Below, piece after piece: positions 10,710-24,525 of a stretch of DNA of 64,000 nucleotides. Source of the stretch: Akanthomyces muscarius. Its lineage: Eukaryota > Ascomycota > Sordariomycetes > Hypocreales > Cordycipitaceae. Every line of letters starts with the position of its first letter. Position 1 is the stretch's first letter. The DNA is taken from positions 558,001-622,000 of the forward strand of contig NC_079245.1 in the NCBI RefSeq assembly GCF_028009165.1, in the 5' to 3' direction. Below the pieces are notes generated by a model. It saw only the letters and a list, made by a program, of their open reading frames with translations. It searched no databases and was not told where the DNA came from. Both the position numbers and the translations under genes were made by a program.

Positions 10710-13700
10710 CGCGGGGAAGGCTGCGAGTGACAGGTCAGATGGTGAAGGAAAGTGAAAAGAAAGTGAGCCTCAGCTGAAGCACGGGTGAAAAGTTGCTAGA
10801 CAGCTGCGAGATTGAAGGCTGATGACGCAGGGAGGCGAAAATCGCTATGCGACCGTTTTCGCTGTTGTCGTAAGAGCGGCCGAGTCGGCAGCGACGAGTG
10901 TCGAGCTTCTGGCCGGGAAGAAAACGGCGGCCAAGGGCTACGGCTCGGACGGGACTGGCTGTCGCAGAGCGAGCACAAAGAAATATGAAGCAAGGACAAG
11001 TTTTGTGTGCTTGTCTTAGTCCGAAAGACGAGAGGCCGTACTACGGGACACGGAATAGAGGAACCGCGGGATGCAGCGGTCGGTCTTGCAATGCACAGTC
11101 GGGTAATTAGCAGTTGCCAGATTGAGGGTCCAGCTGTGCTGTGCCTGGAAGAGTAAGTGAAGCTGACGTGGGGGCTCCGGGTCGTGTTAAGCTCCAGCAG
11201 GCTGCAGGCTTGGTACGGTTGAGGTGAATGCAGATGGCAAGCGTCGCGTCAGGTTGGTCGAGGTGGGAATTGCCGAGAATCAACGTCGAAACGCTTGCGC
11301 GGAGAGTTGGAAAAGAAACAAAAGGGATAAAGAGAATGGTGTGACGGGTGATGCAAATGCAAGCGCAGACATCGGCCCCTCTACGTACATGGTATAACCC
11401 AGACTCGGTACGTTGGCCCGTTTGCCTCACGGAATGCGGGAGCTCCGTGGAAGGTTTTCGGGGTGATCGGCTGGGGGCCCTTCTTTGGCTCGTCTAGTAA
11501 AATCGGAAATATTATTATCTCAGTGCTCCGTAACTGGGCCGGGGAGGGGTGTGGTGTGTGGCTCGAACAGAGTTGCGCGCGCGAGCGGCCACTAACTATC
11601 CAACTAGCGTGCGTGCGCAGGTAAATAGAATCAACGGGCACCAAGAAACGAGTAACACAGGAGCCTTTGAGCCCTGGATGGCATGCGAGTGTGCGTGTGG
11701 AGGTGGCATGGCAAAGACAAGTAGCCTACTGGTACGGAGTACTGGGAACTAGTAACCCTGCCTGGCGTGTGAGGCGCGCAGCGTTGAGATCAGCTCAAGG
11801 CCGCTAACATGTTTCGAGTTTGAGGCGGTGGTCCGCCTGCTCCAGTGCTCCCGCAGACACCCCTGTTCTCGGCTCAATGGCAGTCTTCAGTCCTGCGCAT
11901 CTGCTCGTGGTCGGTACGTTGTATCGCTACATTGGGAACAGGGGGTGCGTCCTGGACCGTCGGCAGCACAAACCACGAGCTAAGATGCTGCTAGGGGGCC
12001 AGTGGCATGTCAGCTTTCGGCGCCACGGCAGCCATGTATTTGTGGTTTTGTGCTGGAGCAATGTCTTTTGTCCAGACGCTATCGCGGCGCATTGACTAGC
12101 AACGGTTCGTTCCTTGTCGCAGCGTTCAACTGCTGGGCTGTATGGAGATATGGGTTAACGCCGAAAGCTGTTGCCACTGTCAGCCTTTGATTGCAATTCA
12201 CTGCGCCTATCCATTCGGAAGACAGCATTACCAATGAGAGCGACTACCAGCATGATCCCGTGCCGCAAGACAGCTGCCGGTGCATGTCTGGGCACTCCGT
12301 CCCGCCCCTCATGGCAATATAGTAGTGGACCGTTGACGAAGCGGAACTCTGCCGAGCATTTTGCTAGGCTCTCAAAGCAGTAGTGAGCGTCGCTAATACG
12401 TGAAATAGCTGTGCTCGCATCATGAATGTCGTACATCTTTTGAAAAAGTGTAAAACACTGTTCGTTTGTACCAATGGCGCGCAATGCAGCACAGCAGCTG
12501 GCCCCTGCATAACGCTTCCCAGGCCAAGATTTTGCTTCGGCATGTGGCCCAGTCGGCAAGAGGCCCGACATTTCTGGATAAGATGTGCGCGAGACAGAGG
12601 CCAGCAGTTGAATGGCTGGCGAGTCAACGATGACGCTTTAATTAAACCGGCTTCCAGCCTCTTGGCCTTTACTTAGTTAGCCAGCCAGCTAGCCGCATCC
12701 ACGATTGTGCTGTGGCTGTCGATCTGCGCGTGGCCCGAGGCTTATGGCTGGGTGCGCTTCCACACACGGTACCCAACGCTGCACCGCAGAGTTTTCGAGC
12801 TGGCTGTACGGAGTAGAAATCGAAATAAACTGGACAGGGAGCCGTGGATTGATGATACATTTGAGCCTTCTGCCAAGATCTGCTCCGCGAAAATAGCATG
12901 TGGGCTTGTGGCGAATTGCGTCACTGGCCATCCTAAATGAATAGCTGAATTGATAATTCTCAAGCCACTCTATTTGACACTTCGCTGGAGCCTCTTCTGG
13001 AGTAATTGAGCTGCCTGCTTAGCAGGTGATCACGTCTTTGTCAACAGCCAAGCATCGCTCATCGTCAGACCATTCGTGCTGAATTGGTCCTACAGAAGTC
13101 GCTGATGTGGATGGTTGATAGGGTGGGCATGGTGTTGAGTCGCGAGCGAGAAGAGTGGTTGTCGGTGGCTTGCCTGGGGCGTTGTTGCCAAGCTGAGACA
13201 GTGGTCGGTGTTGGCATGTACCAGTCCGCGTGGGCGCCAATGATACGGCAGCATCCGGGCCCTGTCAAGTTTTCAGTTGCTCCCAAGACTTTTATGCAGC
13301 GGGTACTTCGGCCGTGAACCGAGTGAGCCGCCCGCATCAGAAAGCCGAACGATACCGTCCCGGGGACACACTGATATATCGAAGGGAGTTTCGGTAATAC
13401 GAAACACCAGAAGTCAGCTTAGTACGAAGAAGGTGATACTGCAAGACGTAGTTCTCGTATAAATTAAAGTGGTTGGCGGACAAGATTGAGTATACTACGT
13501 GGTGAGCCCTTGGCAGACTTGTCTGGAAAGCTGAGGACACAAAGCCCAGGACCGGGCCGATGAAGAGAGGCGGCCCAACGCTGCTCGGCCTTTGCTTCTG
13601 TTTGTTTGCAAGACTCCTTTGCCGGTAAGTTAGTTTGAAACGCCGTAAAAGGCCGGACGCTCATTCGGTGGCAGCATGGCAGTTGTCAGTACCAGGACTG

Positions 13701-15480
13701 GCAGAAACAGCCACCCAGCAGGACACGGCACCAGTAATTCGGATGCTCGCCCGGCAGGCAGGGTGGCAGGCTCGGCAGGCTCCGTTGGGTGGATGCATTC
13801 GAATAATTAGCGTGCGAGCTGTCGGTGCATGGACATGTGGAAGATTAGGAGCAGCGTGCGAGGCGTGCCGTCCCACCAAAACGGTTTCGGGCCTAAGAGT
13901 CAGTCGGCGCAGCGCAATTTAGCAACAATGACCGATGTAATGACAACAAGGCGGGGTTGAAATAGAAACGAGGCCCGGAGAGTTTCTGGCGAAGAAGGCT
14001 GGAGGCGACAGTGGGTTAATGTCATTTAGCGCTGTGTTGATGTTTATTAGCTGGCACGCTGAGCATGAGGCCTAAACAGATGGGTCCTTGGCTTGACTCG
14101 GAGTTTGGGACGGATAGGCAACCCGGCCTGGTACCCTTGGGCGACGGCCATCACGCCAGCCGGCGCCGAGATCAGGCATCTGCCAGAGCTGAGTAGCGGT
14201 GGTGGGCACGGCATGATGTGAGATAATAGGATATGGCGGGTGTGGCGGAGAGAGTAACGTGCCGCCTTCCAGAAGATGATACATCAGCAAACAGAAGTCG
14301 AGGCAAGGCCGGGTCGGCAAGTCGGGCAGAAATTGCAGATAAAGGTGATGAACTGACCTAACAAGTCGGAACTAGTGGCACTCGGAGCCAAGGCCCGGAA
14401 CCCAAGTATCAGTTGATGATGCATGCGACCATTTGCCATTCCATGAAGATGGAGTCGGACAAACAGACGGCGACGTGTATGTGGATGGGAGTGAATGTGG
14501 ATGTGGTGGCACTGGCACCTGGTTAGTGGTGTCAGATGGTGGTTGGCTGTTTGTTGGGTGGGAGCGTGGCCGACAGGTGGGCTGGTTGGCTGGAGGCTCG
14601 CGGGCGGCCTCTCAAATGACTGGGGTTTGTTTGCAAGAGGGGGGCTGATAAGGGCGAGCAGGAGATGCAGCAGGGCTTTCCAGGGCTTGCAGCACAGTCC
14701 AGGCGGCCAAGCGGGGTCGAGACACCGGGCAATAGCCGCTAATTCCCCTGTATCTCGGGGTGCTGCAAAGACCTCAGATTCCGGCCAGCACCCCTGTAGT
14801 CCCCTCCTGCCCACTGCCCCAGCAGCCCCCTGTAATGCCCAATGAATTCCGGCCATCACCTTCCCCGTTGGGCATGAGCCAGTGGCCATCTTTAGAGGCG
14901 CTACCAGTAACTTGCTGGTGCTAGGAGCTGGCGCGCCATCCATGAGCTGAGAATAGCAACCAAACCCTGGAAAGCCACCTTACTCTCTTTGTGCTGTTTT
15001 CAGAGCCGTGCTTGATCCTATTTTGATAGTGTTTATCCGTTTGTCAGTGATGATTCTCATCTTGGGACACCTATTTTGGGACGCCGGCTGATGCCAACTG
15101 TAGCCGCCATGTAAGCCGTGGGCTTGCTGTGGCAAGGTACGAAATAGCCACTTCATCACAGCAGGGATCTGCTTCTGCGATCAAGATGAGAGTCAAGTCT
15201 GACTGCCCTCTGAGACTTGGCTGAATCTTGATGCCTACTCTGGCAAGTATGATGCACCAAACCACCTAGACTGGGGTCGCTGCTAGGGATTCGTGCTACT
15301 GCACGCTATATTTAGCGGCGCCCGCCCCAGCCTTTCAGCGCGGTTAGCGCAGCTGCCCTCTGTGAATTGACCGGCTGCAGCGAGCATACACTGCTGGCGG
15401 CCCTGAATTGGTGCGCCTGTAGCTCCTGCAAGGCTGCTACAGCGTGGAAGAAATGGTCAACTGGTGCCACCTGACGACTG

Positions 15481-15514
15481 CTGAAAGTGCCATCCTGCTG
15501 AAAGTGCCATCCTG
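15481..15514. repeat. Exact 17-bp tandem duplication
   Basis: The unit ctgaaagtgccatcctg occurs twice head to tail with no mismatch inside non-coding DNA, which suggests a recent slippage event or a duplicated binding site. Confidence 0.8.
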
Positions 15515-18500
15515 CTGCTTCCATCGCTTGACCTCTTTGTACCGTAACCCGTTTGCACGACCGACATCCTCACCACCACCGCGGATTCTCCCTCCCACAT
15601 CCCTTGATACCGCTCGTCCCCTCCATTCCATGATGCCATCTTGCCAACCCAACGCTACTGGCAGCCACCACCCACCTCCACCACTTTAGCTCGCTTCTTT
15701 GTACACTTCAGCCTCCCGCATCATGGCCAAGAGCCAGTGAGCACCAGCCAGCAGCAACAAAACGCCGCGCAATTTGATAAAGAGAGGCCCACGATGCAGG
15801 CCTGCATGGCAATGCAAACCCGCTCAACTCGCATGGGCCATCACTGCACTAGCTCCGGTACCCTAACGTACCTTGTATCAGACGGACGCCTTTCGGCACC
15901 GAGCCGATTTCATCAAAAGAGAACCTCTGGATTATAAAGTTATTGGTCACACTTTCTGCAAGCAAGTCTCGAGCCCTAGTCCCAGTCGAAACCACACCCA
16001 CCGAGCTGCTGCATCCACCGATGCTCACCGCTTGTCCAGCATCAATTCCATGTCCTCTTGCGCTTTTGTCCTTGTGCCTCGGCGCCTTTGTCTGCCTCGA
16101 GCCGCACAGCAGCACAGCATCCGTCTCACCACCATCGCAAGTCTTCTCCGCGGCAGGCTCGGACAGACGGCATCAGATCCTGCCCGCCATCTGGCCGACT
16201 AAAGCTGCAGCACAAGGCTCCGTGCGTCCACTGCTTCCAGAACTTCTGGCCAACCTTCCACCTTCCACGGAGTGCGCCGTGCGGAGTCCGGAAAGCACTA
16301 GTTGGCTGCCCCTACTGAGACGGTTGTGGAAGCGTGCCAGTAATCAGTGTCCACTCAACCACTGTCCTCCAGTGACCGCTGGAGCCGTCTTAACGATGCA
16401 GCATTTACGGAGCCGGTCAACCCTTGTGCAGTCTACCAGCTCCCAGGACCTGGCGGAGACTGGCCCCTGAAGACACCTAATTATATGACCACGCCCTGAC
16501 ACCAGTGGAGTTTCGACACCGATGGGCCGGCTGCCCAGTGCCATGCTGAGACCGGTACTTTCGCAAGCCCAGCACGACCATCAAGTTTGAACTGCCAGCG
16601 AATTGCAGTTCCGTCTCCAAGACCATGGCCGTTACTGGCCTCGCCTTGGTTAGGTGCAAACAATCGACGTAGAAAGGTGGCATCAGGCGGGCTACGTGGC
16701 AACGTGGCTCTTCCGTGCACGAGATCGGGCGATGCGACGGAGAGACAAATCCCCAGCCTAGCTCGGGGCCATCTAACGCAATCAAAAACGCAAGAGCTGC
16801 GCTGCGATCAGCGCCCCAGCTGTCTCACACATGGTGTGCAACCCGCTGCAACGTTATTCACACAAAGCAAACCTGATCAACGCCGCCGACTAGCTCAGCT
16901 TGTAATCAACACGGCCCTTTTCCGGCTCATTTTCATCGCTGGCTGTTATGCGACACGTTGGCCGTACTCCATGTCCCCTTAATCAATTACTCACTCCGCT
17001 GTAGCGAATTCGCACGGCCGCATTACCCAACGTCCGACGAGGAGAGGCTCAACCTTTTGCGTGGTCGTGGATCCGCGTACAGGCCAGTTTTACGCCAAAG
17101 GGGCCGTTGCAGGCTCCGGACGTTTTTTTCGGCCTCCTTGCCGAGTGGATCGGGCATGCACATGTTGGCGGACCGGCAACCGCGCGTCCTCCTCTGGTGC
17201 CGTTCGCAAGCTCTGGTAGGCGATGTAGCACCTGACGGAACAACAAGTGCCGAGACAAGTACCATGACTTCCTCGCCTGGCCTCCTCTGTTTCTGGCGTC
17301 ATGCCATGGGCATGTTGACGCAGATCTCCGTTCACGAATTACGAGATTGATATCATCGGCTGCTCAATCCTACCAGCGAAGTCACAGGTTGTCGCAAATC
17401 AGCCTACCAATACTGCTGGGAGTCCCCTCTAACAATACCAGGCAAGCTTCTCTACCAAGGACGAGTTGTTGAGCCGCTACAAAGCACCTCACATCAGAGA
17501 AATATATGCCTGCAACTTGCTTCTTTTGGGGAACAGGTCCTTGTGTCCAGGGAACAGATGTACTCGATCGCCTTGTTGCCAGCACAGCGGGAGGAGTGGG
17601 CCAATCACGGCAGCTCTGGTTTTATGATCAAGACGTGATATCGAACGTGAAATCGCAGTGAGACAGAAGAGCCGGCAGTTTCGTTCGACTTCCCAACCTT
17701 CGTACTGGTATGCGGCGGTAAGCCAACCCCAAGGATTGTCGTCATTGCAAGCCAGCAATGCATGCTGCTGGCGATAAGACTGCATTGTACGGATAGCCGT
17801 CGAGGTGTGCCAGTATTCATCGGCCACTCGGTTGACCTACCCCGTCGGTGGCTTCAGCCCCCGCCGCCGATCACTCGGAGTATTGACAAAACAACTTGTC
17901 ACTATTCTACCAGTAGTGCGCTAGATGGCTCCGTACGGGGTTATTGGCTTTTTGACCTTGGACAATTTCACTTGTATCGGTCATGGGTACTGTCTAGTGC
18001 TTCATATACCAATCATCGAGGCGCCTACGCAAGCCACAATACCATGGCAAGCCAGGTTTTCAAATACTACCAGCAAATTGGACGCTTGTGATTTCTCTTG
18101 CCTCACGATTAGGATGTGTTTCGCAAATTCAACTACAAAGATTCGGTTGCTGCCGGGGACACGGCCACACGGCATACTGGCAACCCAAGACTCAAAAACA
18201 GAGTTTGACACAATAGATCTGCCTCCGGAAACGACTCCCACTGGCTACTTAGCTGCGTTTGTAACGGTAAACGCTAATGGTAGTTTGGCTAACGACCGGG
18301 AAGACCAGTCTCAGCAGGTGCGAGAAAATGTGCCTCAACATAATTCTGTTTTTTTGTCGGAACAAAGAAAGCAGCCAGGTTCTGATACGATGGCTTGCGC
18401 AGGCCAAGGCAGGCCCACCAATGGAGACCATTTCGTGGCGCCACAACGAGGCCAGTGAACAATATAAGCTCCGGCGCCGGCTCGGCAAAGACCAGGCTGC

Positions 18501-20436
18501 ACGGCTATCCCGCCAGCCCGCCGCCCGCTTTACTCTATTCCTCCCCCGGGGTCAGATTGCGTTTGCTGGCGTGCTGGAGCTTAACCCTCGCTGCAGCAGG
18601 GGCTCGCTACAAGTGGGGGGTTGAGTAGTCTACGCATTCTGGGGTTCGTGGCTTCAAATGGTGGTGCCCGTGCCGGATCCCTGGTCTTGGCAGCAACCCT
18701 GTGCGTTGGCGCTGGTGGCCATGGAGCTGATAAAGTCACTGGATACTGGCAAATGCCTCTCACCCACAGCTCAGGCCAGCAAAGGGCCATCTCGAGAAAC
18801 CGTGAGCGGAGCGCGGTGTGGGTGGTGATTTAATCCACTAGCTGGCTCAATACCACGGCGGCCAGCCACGGCGCCATGTCGTTGAAGCAAGGCCACTTGA
18901 TGGCAACGGCAGCAACGCTCGTTTCGGTATGTAAGCCCATTTCGAATTCCATCGTCTCCGCCGGGACAAGCTGGCGGTCTACTAAGTAGAAGGAGCCACG
19001 GCACGTTGTTGAGCATTGTGTGGAGGAAATTAAGCTATGCCAGTCGCACGCAGGTTTGCTGCCGTTTCGGCCGAGCATCCGCCCAGGCACCATGCTGGGG
19101 GCCTGTAGTATCGGCAGCAGCAGGCCGGGCCGAGAAACGGGAGACACCACTTGCCACAGGCCCATTGGGGAACGGCCAGGGGGGGGAGGGGGGGGGGCAA
19201 CTTTACATTCCCTTTCCGGCATTGAATCCCTTGCGGCAGGCAGTCGGGCGTTTTAACAATAGACTGGACAGAATGACGGCTCGGCGGTTTCCCAATATTG
19301 CCGTTTTCGGGTCTTCGAATTTGCGAAAAGGGCCATCTCAAAATAGCAGCGCATCCTCGCCAGTGTCAGCACAGCTGCGCGCAAATCAGATGTCGGCCTG
19401 CTCGCCCAGCCAGCTGGTGCTACTGGTACGACAATACTTGGATTAATTAACCCGCGGCACCACAGACGATTACAAAGAAGGAATCCATACCCCATGTTGC
19501 CATGCTTGCCGGAGTCTTTCCATTGCGCCCCACGCGAGTACAAAACCCCGTGCAGGGTCAGGCTTGGCCCGCATCGCCACGGATGAAGCAGCTTCTAAAC
19601 CTGGGATGGGGTGCGCGAACCGCACTGGGAAGGATTGAACGAGTAATGGCCGAGCTATATGTCATTTTTGCTAGTCATCGCTATGCCACGTTGAGGGGAA
19701 ACGAAACCTTGAACTTTCTTAGACCACCCTTGTCTGGCGCATAAATTATGGCATGAGGTCGAGACAAGAAACCGGAGATCCGGGAGGCGAGGCTGCGACT
19801 CGCGCGACCGCACGGCGCAGCCTGGCCCTGGTTACTCGGTCCTGACCAGTCATTTTGCTAGGGCTGCGACGCTACGACGGCAAGAAGCCAAGCCAAGAAA
19901 AAAAAGAAGCCATTATTACAATTTCGGTTTGGGGTCAATGGGCTAGCCTACTGCCAAGGCCCTGAAACTTCTTCTTGTCCGTATTCCGCTTACTAACCAG
20001 ACTGCCCGTTTTTCCCTTGCGCTGCCCAATCTCTGTCAGCCGAGGAGATTGACGACCAGTGGTAGACTAGAACCTACGGAACACGGGTCGAGGGGTTTCG
20101 GCTGTTTGCGTGCCGAGTGTGCAGCGTGCATCTCGGGATCAACCTTTTGTTGCTGCAATGCAGGTCCCTCCCCCGGTCTCGGGGGGTGGCAAGGCAGCTG
20201 CCGCCAGCCTCTCCCCGCGCACGGGAAGAGGGCGCCAGCCAGCCAGGCTGGCCGCAGCGGCGAACACAGCTGTTATTACTGAGTAGGTCACACGACGGAA
20301 CTTGCGTCGAGGGAAAGTAAGTTGGTGGATCGAAAACGCCTTCTTTTGGATGGTAAAGTTGTGAGGTACACGGCGAAAGGGTGAGCCGCAAACGCGTCCG
20401 GAACCGCCCGAGATCTTCCCTCGCCTGCTTTTTCTG

Positions 20437-20462
20437 CTTCTTCTTCTTCTTCTTCTTCTTCT
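20437..20462. repeat. CTT/TTC microsatellite
   Basis: About eight uninterrupted CTT units in the 3' flank of UFD2, likely length-variable between strains. Confidence 0.9.
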
Positions 20463-20616
20463 CCCCCGCGGCGCGCAGAAAAGACATGTGTGCGTCGTGT
20501 GTGCAGGGTGCATCTGCCTTGTTTCTCTCAGCTTGTGGCTGAGACTTGCATGGTGGCTATTCACCACGTGCCTCTTTCTGTTTCGTAAATTGACTATCTG
20601 TGGGTGTGCGTCAGAG

Positions 20617-20652
20617 CGAGAGACAGAGAGAGAGAGACACACACACACACAC
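20617..20652. repeat. Compound GA/CA microsatellite
   Basis: A run of GA dinucleotides changes directly into a CA run. It is a compound dinucleotide repeat in non-coding DNA about 320 bases past the UFD2 stop codon. Confidence 0.9.
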
Positions 20653-20971
20653 AGAATAACTCATCGTTTTGGTACTCTTGGAGTTGTTTTGCGTTGTTCT
20701 CTTCATTCACATAATACCAGGTCATTTTTGACAAGCCTTGGACACTGAAACAAAATAGACAGTGTCGGGCATCTTGATTCATAGCTTTTGGCAATGCTTC
20801 TTGTTTTTTTTCTCTTCATATTTGCGCATTGCGGCAATACACATGCAATCTATAAAAGAAAAACCCCCGAGTTTGCGAAACACATGTAAGCCAACGTAGT
20901 CACACTGCAATAATAATAAAAGGAGAAACAAACAACAACTCCATCCATCGTATTTATTACTCTCGCTTCCC

Positions 20972-23900
20972 TTACCCCTCCGTCGTATCCATCGCCTCCG
21001 CTCCTGCGCTCGGCTTCTCCTCCACCTGCTGCGAGGCGACCAGCTTGGCCCTGGCCTCTGCAATCTTCTCCGCGCGCCACTGCTCAATCTTCTCCTTGAG
21101 CTCCGTCTGCGGCAGCGCGTCCTCGACCGTCATGGGCTGGCGCGTAAAGGGGTCCTTGGGATCGCTGAGCAGGTGCTGCACAATCGTGGAGCGGTCGACA
21201 ATGTGCTTGCTGGGGAGCAGGACGGGATCGCGCATGAGGTCGCCCATGATGGGGTCCTCAAACTCGGCGGGCACGTCGCCGAGGTCGAGCTCGGCCTGGT
21301 CGAGCACCTTTTTGGCGTCGCTGAAGCGCGCCTTGAGCGTTTCCCAGCGCGCCATGTCGGACGGGTCCTTTTGGTGGCGCGAGGTGAGGATGGTTGTGAC
21401 GCGGTCGAGCACCTCGGGCTTGAAAGAGCGGCCGTCGGCGGCGACGGCGTCGATGAAGACGGGCGAGCGGCCGAGGTGCAGGTAAATCTCGACAAAGTCG
21501 GACAGCAGCTGGATGGGGCGGAAGTGGTACTTTTCGCGGTTCTCGACGTTGAGCTCCGCCGCCGCCTTTTTGCCCGCGAGCGTCTCGAGGTTGTAGTTGA
21601 GCATGCTGGCCAGGCGCGATACGATTTCCGGCATGGTAAAGGCGTCGCTGAGGGCATTGGTAAAGAGCTTCATCATCTCGAGCGTCTCGTTAGCGAGCTG
21701 CATGTACGAGGTGGCCTGGCTGCCGAGAGTCTGCAGTTCTTCCTGCTTCTTTTGGCGGTCTTCTGCCGAGAGGCTCTGGTCCTTGAGCTCGATTTCCAAG
21801 GCGCGCATCTTGGGGAACTTGCTGAGTGCTTCGTCCAGGACATAAGTGGCATCGTTGAGTAGCATGTTGACAAACTGTACAAAGAAGCCCCGGTTAACCC
21901 TGTATAGATATGTTAGCAACATTTCCAGCACGGCCCTGTCTGAGCGCCACTTAATACTTACTTGCTTTCCCGCGTGAGCTGCTGCTTGTACACGTCGTTG
22001 GACCAAACGCATTTGATGACTTGGAAGATTTCATAGCGAATGTTGAACTTGTCGTAAAAGGCATTGTTGCCAGTCGACTCGCACTCAATGTAAAACTTCA
22101 TCAGCGCGTGAAGAAGGTATTCGTTGGCAAAAGGCAGCGACATGAGCTGGTCGCCCAGAACACCCTTCTTCAGGTGCAAAAAGTTCCACGTGCCGTAGAA
22201 CAGCAATGACACTAGAGAAGACTTGAGGTACGGGTTCTTGATCCATTCCGATGAGCGCAGAAACGTGATGCACAAGGCAATCATCTCTTCGCCAACGGCA
22301 CTGGGGAGAATGGTAGGTAGCCACTTAAAGACAAATTTGAAGTTGTCTACGATATTTTGCAGCGCATACTCGGGGAGGCACGCAAACGCCTCTTGGTTCT
22401 GGTCGGCCAGTGGAAGCTTGATGACTTGGCTTTCCTTGCCGGGCTTGTAGTCTTGGCCAGTGGCGATGCGCAGCAGCCAGACTGCAACATAGCGCATGAA
22501 GCGGAGCGATGTGCTCTGCATGCGCTCATCAAGTAAAACACCTTCAATAGCATGCCTCAGCCCAATCGTTCTTTCCAGGACGGCAACATGGCGCTTCACT
22601 GTCTCCTCAAAAAGGCGTAGTTGTTGTGGATTATTGGCCACCTTTGGGCGCTCTGCTTCCATGGCCTGGACCCGCGTCTCCAGGTACTTGATGTCTCTGT
22701 CGAGGTTCTTGAGCTGAGAGTTTAATGCCTCGCTGCCATAGTGATGGGCCGCGAGCGTAAGGAAGAAGGCCTCTGAAATAAAGTTGCTTTCTCCGCCCTC
22801 TTTCGTCTCATAGTACTTGTCAGCCGTGGCTTGATCGGCATTGATCTTGGTTTCGTCCTTGATGTCGACACGAGGGTTGCGCCGCAGGTACTTGATATCG
22901 ATCTTGTCCACCTTGCTAAAGTCGTTATCCATGAAGGGTTCGCAAAATCGATCCATGATTGTGGTAATGTTGACCATGAAACCGTCAGAAGCAACTTCTC
23001 GAGGGTCAACCTGAATAGCTCTTCGCTTGTGATTTGTGTTCATGATGTATGCGAACCAATCCAGTGTTCGAGCTCTTGTGTCTGCGCCTGCTCTTATGAA
23101 GGCGTTGGCAATCATGAAGAGGTCGTCTTGGTGAGTTCGCAACACCATGCGAAGAGATTCCTGCGCGTTTGTTATGCGGCCTTTGTCCAGCGATCGGGCA
23201 CCTGGGAAGTAGCTCTTGATCACCTCGGGCTGAAGGGGCGAGAGACGGAAAAAGGGACCTAGCAAAGTGTGCTTTTCGATGCCCGCGGCAGACTGTGCCA
23301 TGTTAAAGGTGGCGTGTTTTGAGAGGTTTGTGATGAGAATGGGAAATCGTGTGTAGGCGATCAAAGCCTGTTCTGTTAGCATCAATTTGAACGGGAAGAC
23401 GTTGTGTACATACCTGGACATATGGCTTGTAGTCCTCGTTCATAGATATAGTCCCGAGCTGGTTACTTATGCGAACCATGGCATCGCTGAAAATGTTTGG
23501 GATCGCATCGTCTTCGTCAAACCTCTTGATTGCCTCTTGTATGAAGTCGTAGCAGATGCTGTTTTCGTCCGCAGGTGGCCGGAGCAGCTGTGGCGCAATG
23601 GTATCGTGGTTGGGGTTCGCAGAGCGACTAGATACTCGTTAATGGGGACCAGTTCCAGCACGCCAATATACTAACCCGTAGAGATCCGGCATTGTGATAG
23701 CAAACAGACAGTTGCTCATGCACAATCTCTTTGCTTCCTCGTGTAGCTGCTGCCGCGTCGGGGACGTCGTCTTCTGGCCGGCCTGCTTAACTGCGCGCTT
23801 CCAGCAAGGAAGCAGGTAGTTCAGGAGCGGCTTGTCCTCGGGCCAGTTGCTGCATGCTTCGATCATGGCCTGGTCTAGCGTGCTCGTCGACAACCGCAGG

Positions 23901-24525
23901 GGCTCGCCCGACTCGTTCATCTCCTCGTTGAGGTTGGGCAGAAAGGTGAGGCGGACGCCCTGCGGGGTGCTCATGTGGTGGGGGTCGACGGAGAGGCGGA
24001 AGACGTTGGTCAGGATGCGGTGCTCGTACTGCTCGTCCGTCTCAGCGGCCTGCTGCGAGGGCTGTTTGCGCGGGGGCGCGGCATTGCTGGCTGTGGAGCC
24101 GTCGTCAATCTCTTGTAAGCTTCTTTTGCGCGGCGAGGCGGGTGATTTGGTTGTACCTGGCGAGCCAGCCGGGCGGTTGGCGTCGCTCTGTTTGTCCATG
24201 CGGAGCTGCGTGAACGGATTAGGTCCAGAGCGCGCGGGAGCCGCGGCGGCGAGTGTGATGTTGATCTTTGTCTTGGGAGCGGCTTCGCCGGACGGTGTGT
24301 CTGCTGTCGTTGGCTTGGGCGTGGCCTGGCCGTCGGCGCTGCTGCTGCTGTCGTCTGGCTGGGGTTTCGGTGCGCCAAGCTTGGCGAGTCGGCGTGCTCG
24401 AATCTTTCGGGAGAGATGAGTGTCAGTGAACGATGACTCTGCGGCAGGAAATCATGGCCTACCTGATCCATCTTCTCCTTATCGGGAGCTTCGCTGCCCC
24501 CGTAAGGCTGGTCGTTGGGATCCAT
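20972..24525 (-). CDS. ufd2: Ubiquitin conjugation factor E4 (U-box E3/E4 ligase)
   Basis: Predicted exons, in minus-strand order, are 24463-24525, 23676-24403, 23414-23627, 21962-23367 and 20972-21899, giving 1112 residues, with four introns of 46-62 nt and phases that agree throughout. The N-terminus (KMDQIRARRLAKLG) is Ser/Pro-rich and basic. The middle is the helical UFD2 core (YKPYVQALIAYTRFP at one splice junction, then LGPFFRLSPLQPEV). The C-terminal U-box, about 1012-1080, contains EDPIMGDLMRDPVLLPS and the DPFTRQPMT segment typical of U-boxes. UFD2 elongates ubiquitin chains on substrates and works with Cdc48/p97 in proteasomal and ER-associated degradation, in cytosol and nucleus. 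Length and domain order match the family. The next gene upstream, in the same orientation, encodes another ubiquitin ligase. Confidence 0.95.

Larger units (their letters stand above)
10710..20971. other. 10-kb gene-poor region between the Zn2Cys6 gene and UFD2
   Basis: No convincing gene on either strand. All ORFs are short, unspliced, of low-complexity or arginine/serine/proline-biased composition, and lack recognisable domains; the longest (14284-14943 minus, 15943-16470 plus, 17925-18458 plus) show no family features. Small features include an exact 17-bp tandem duplication at 15481-15514, a G-run near 19180-19198, and simple repeats at 20437-20462 (CTT), 20617-20637 (GA) and 20637-20652 (CA). 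The part nearest 10709 must contain the promoter and 5'UTR of the Zn2Cys6 gene. The remainder could hold non-coding transcripts or old degraded sequence. Confidence 0.5.

Noticed and set aside
15943..16470. Plus-strand ORF of 175 codons in the gene-poor region
   Set aside because: It is Ser/Pro/Leu-rich, without domains, introns or promoter signals that I recognise.
20139..20648. Minus-strand ORF of 169 codons across the CTT repeat
   Set aside because: The frame is held open by microsatellites (arginine run), not by coding sequence.
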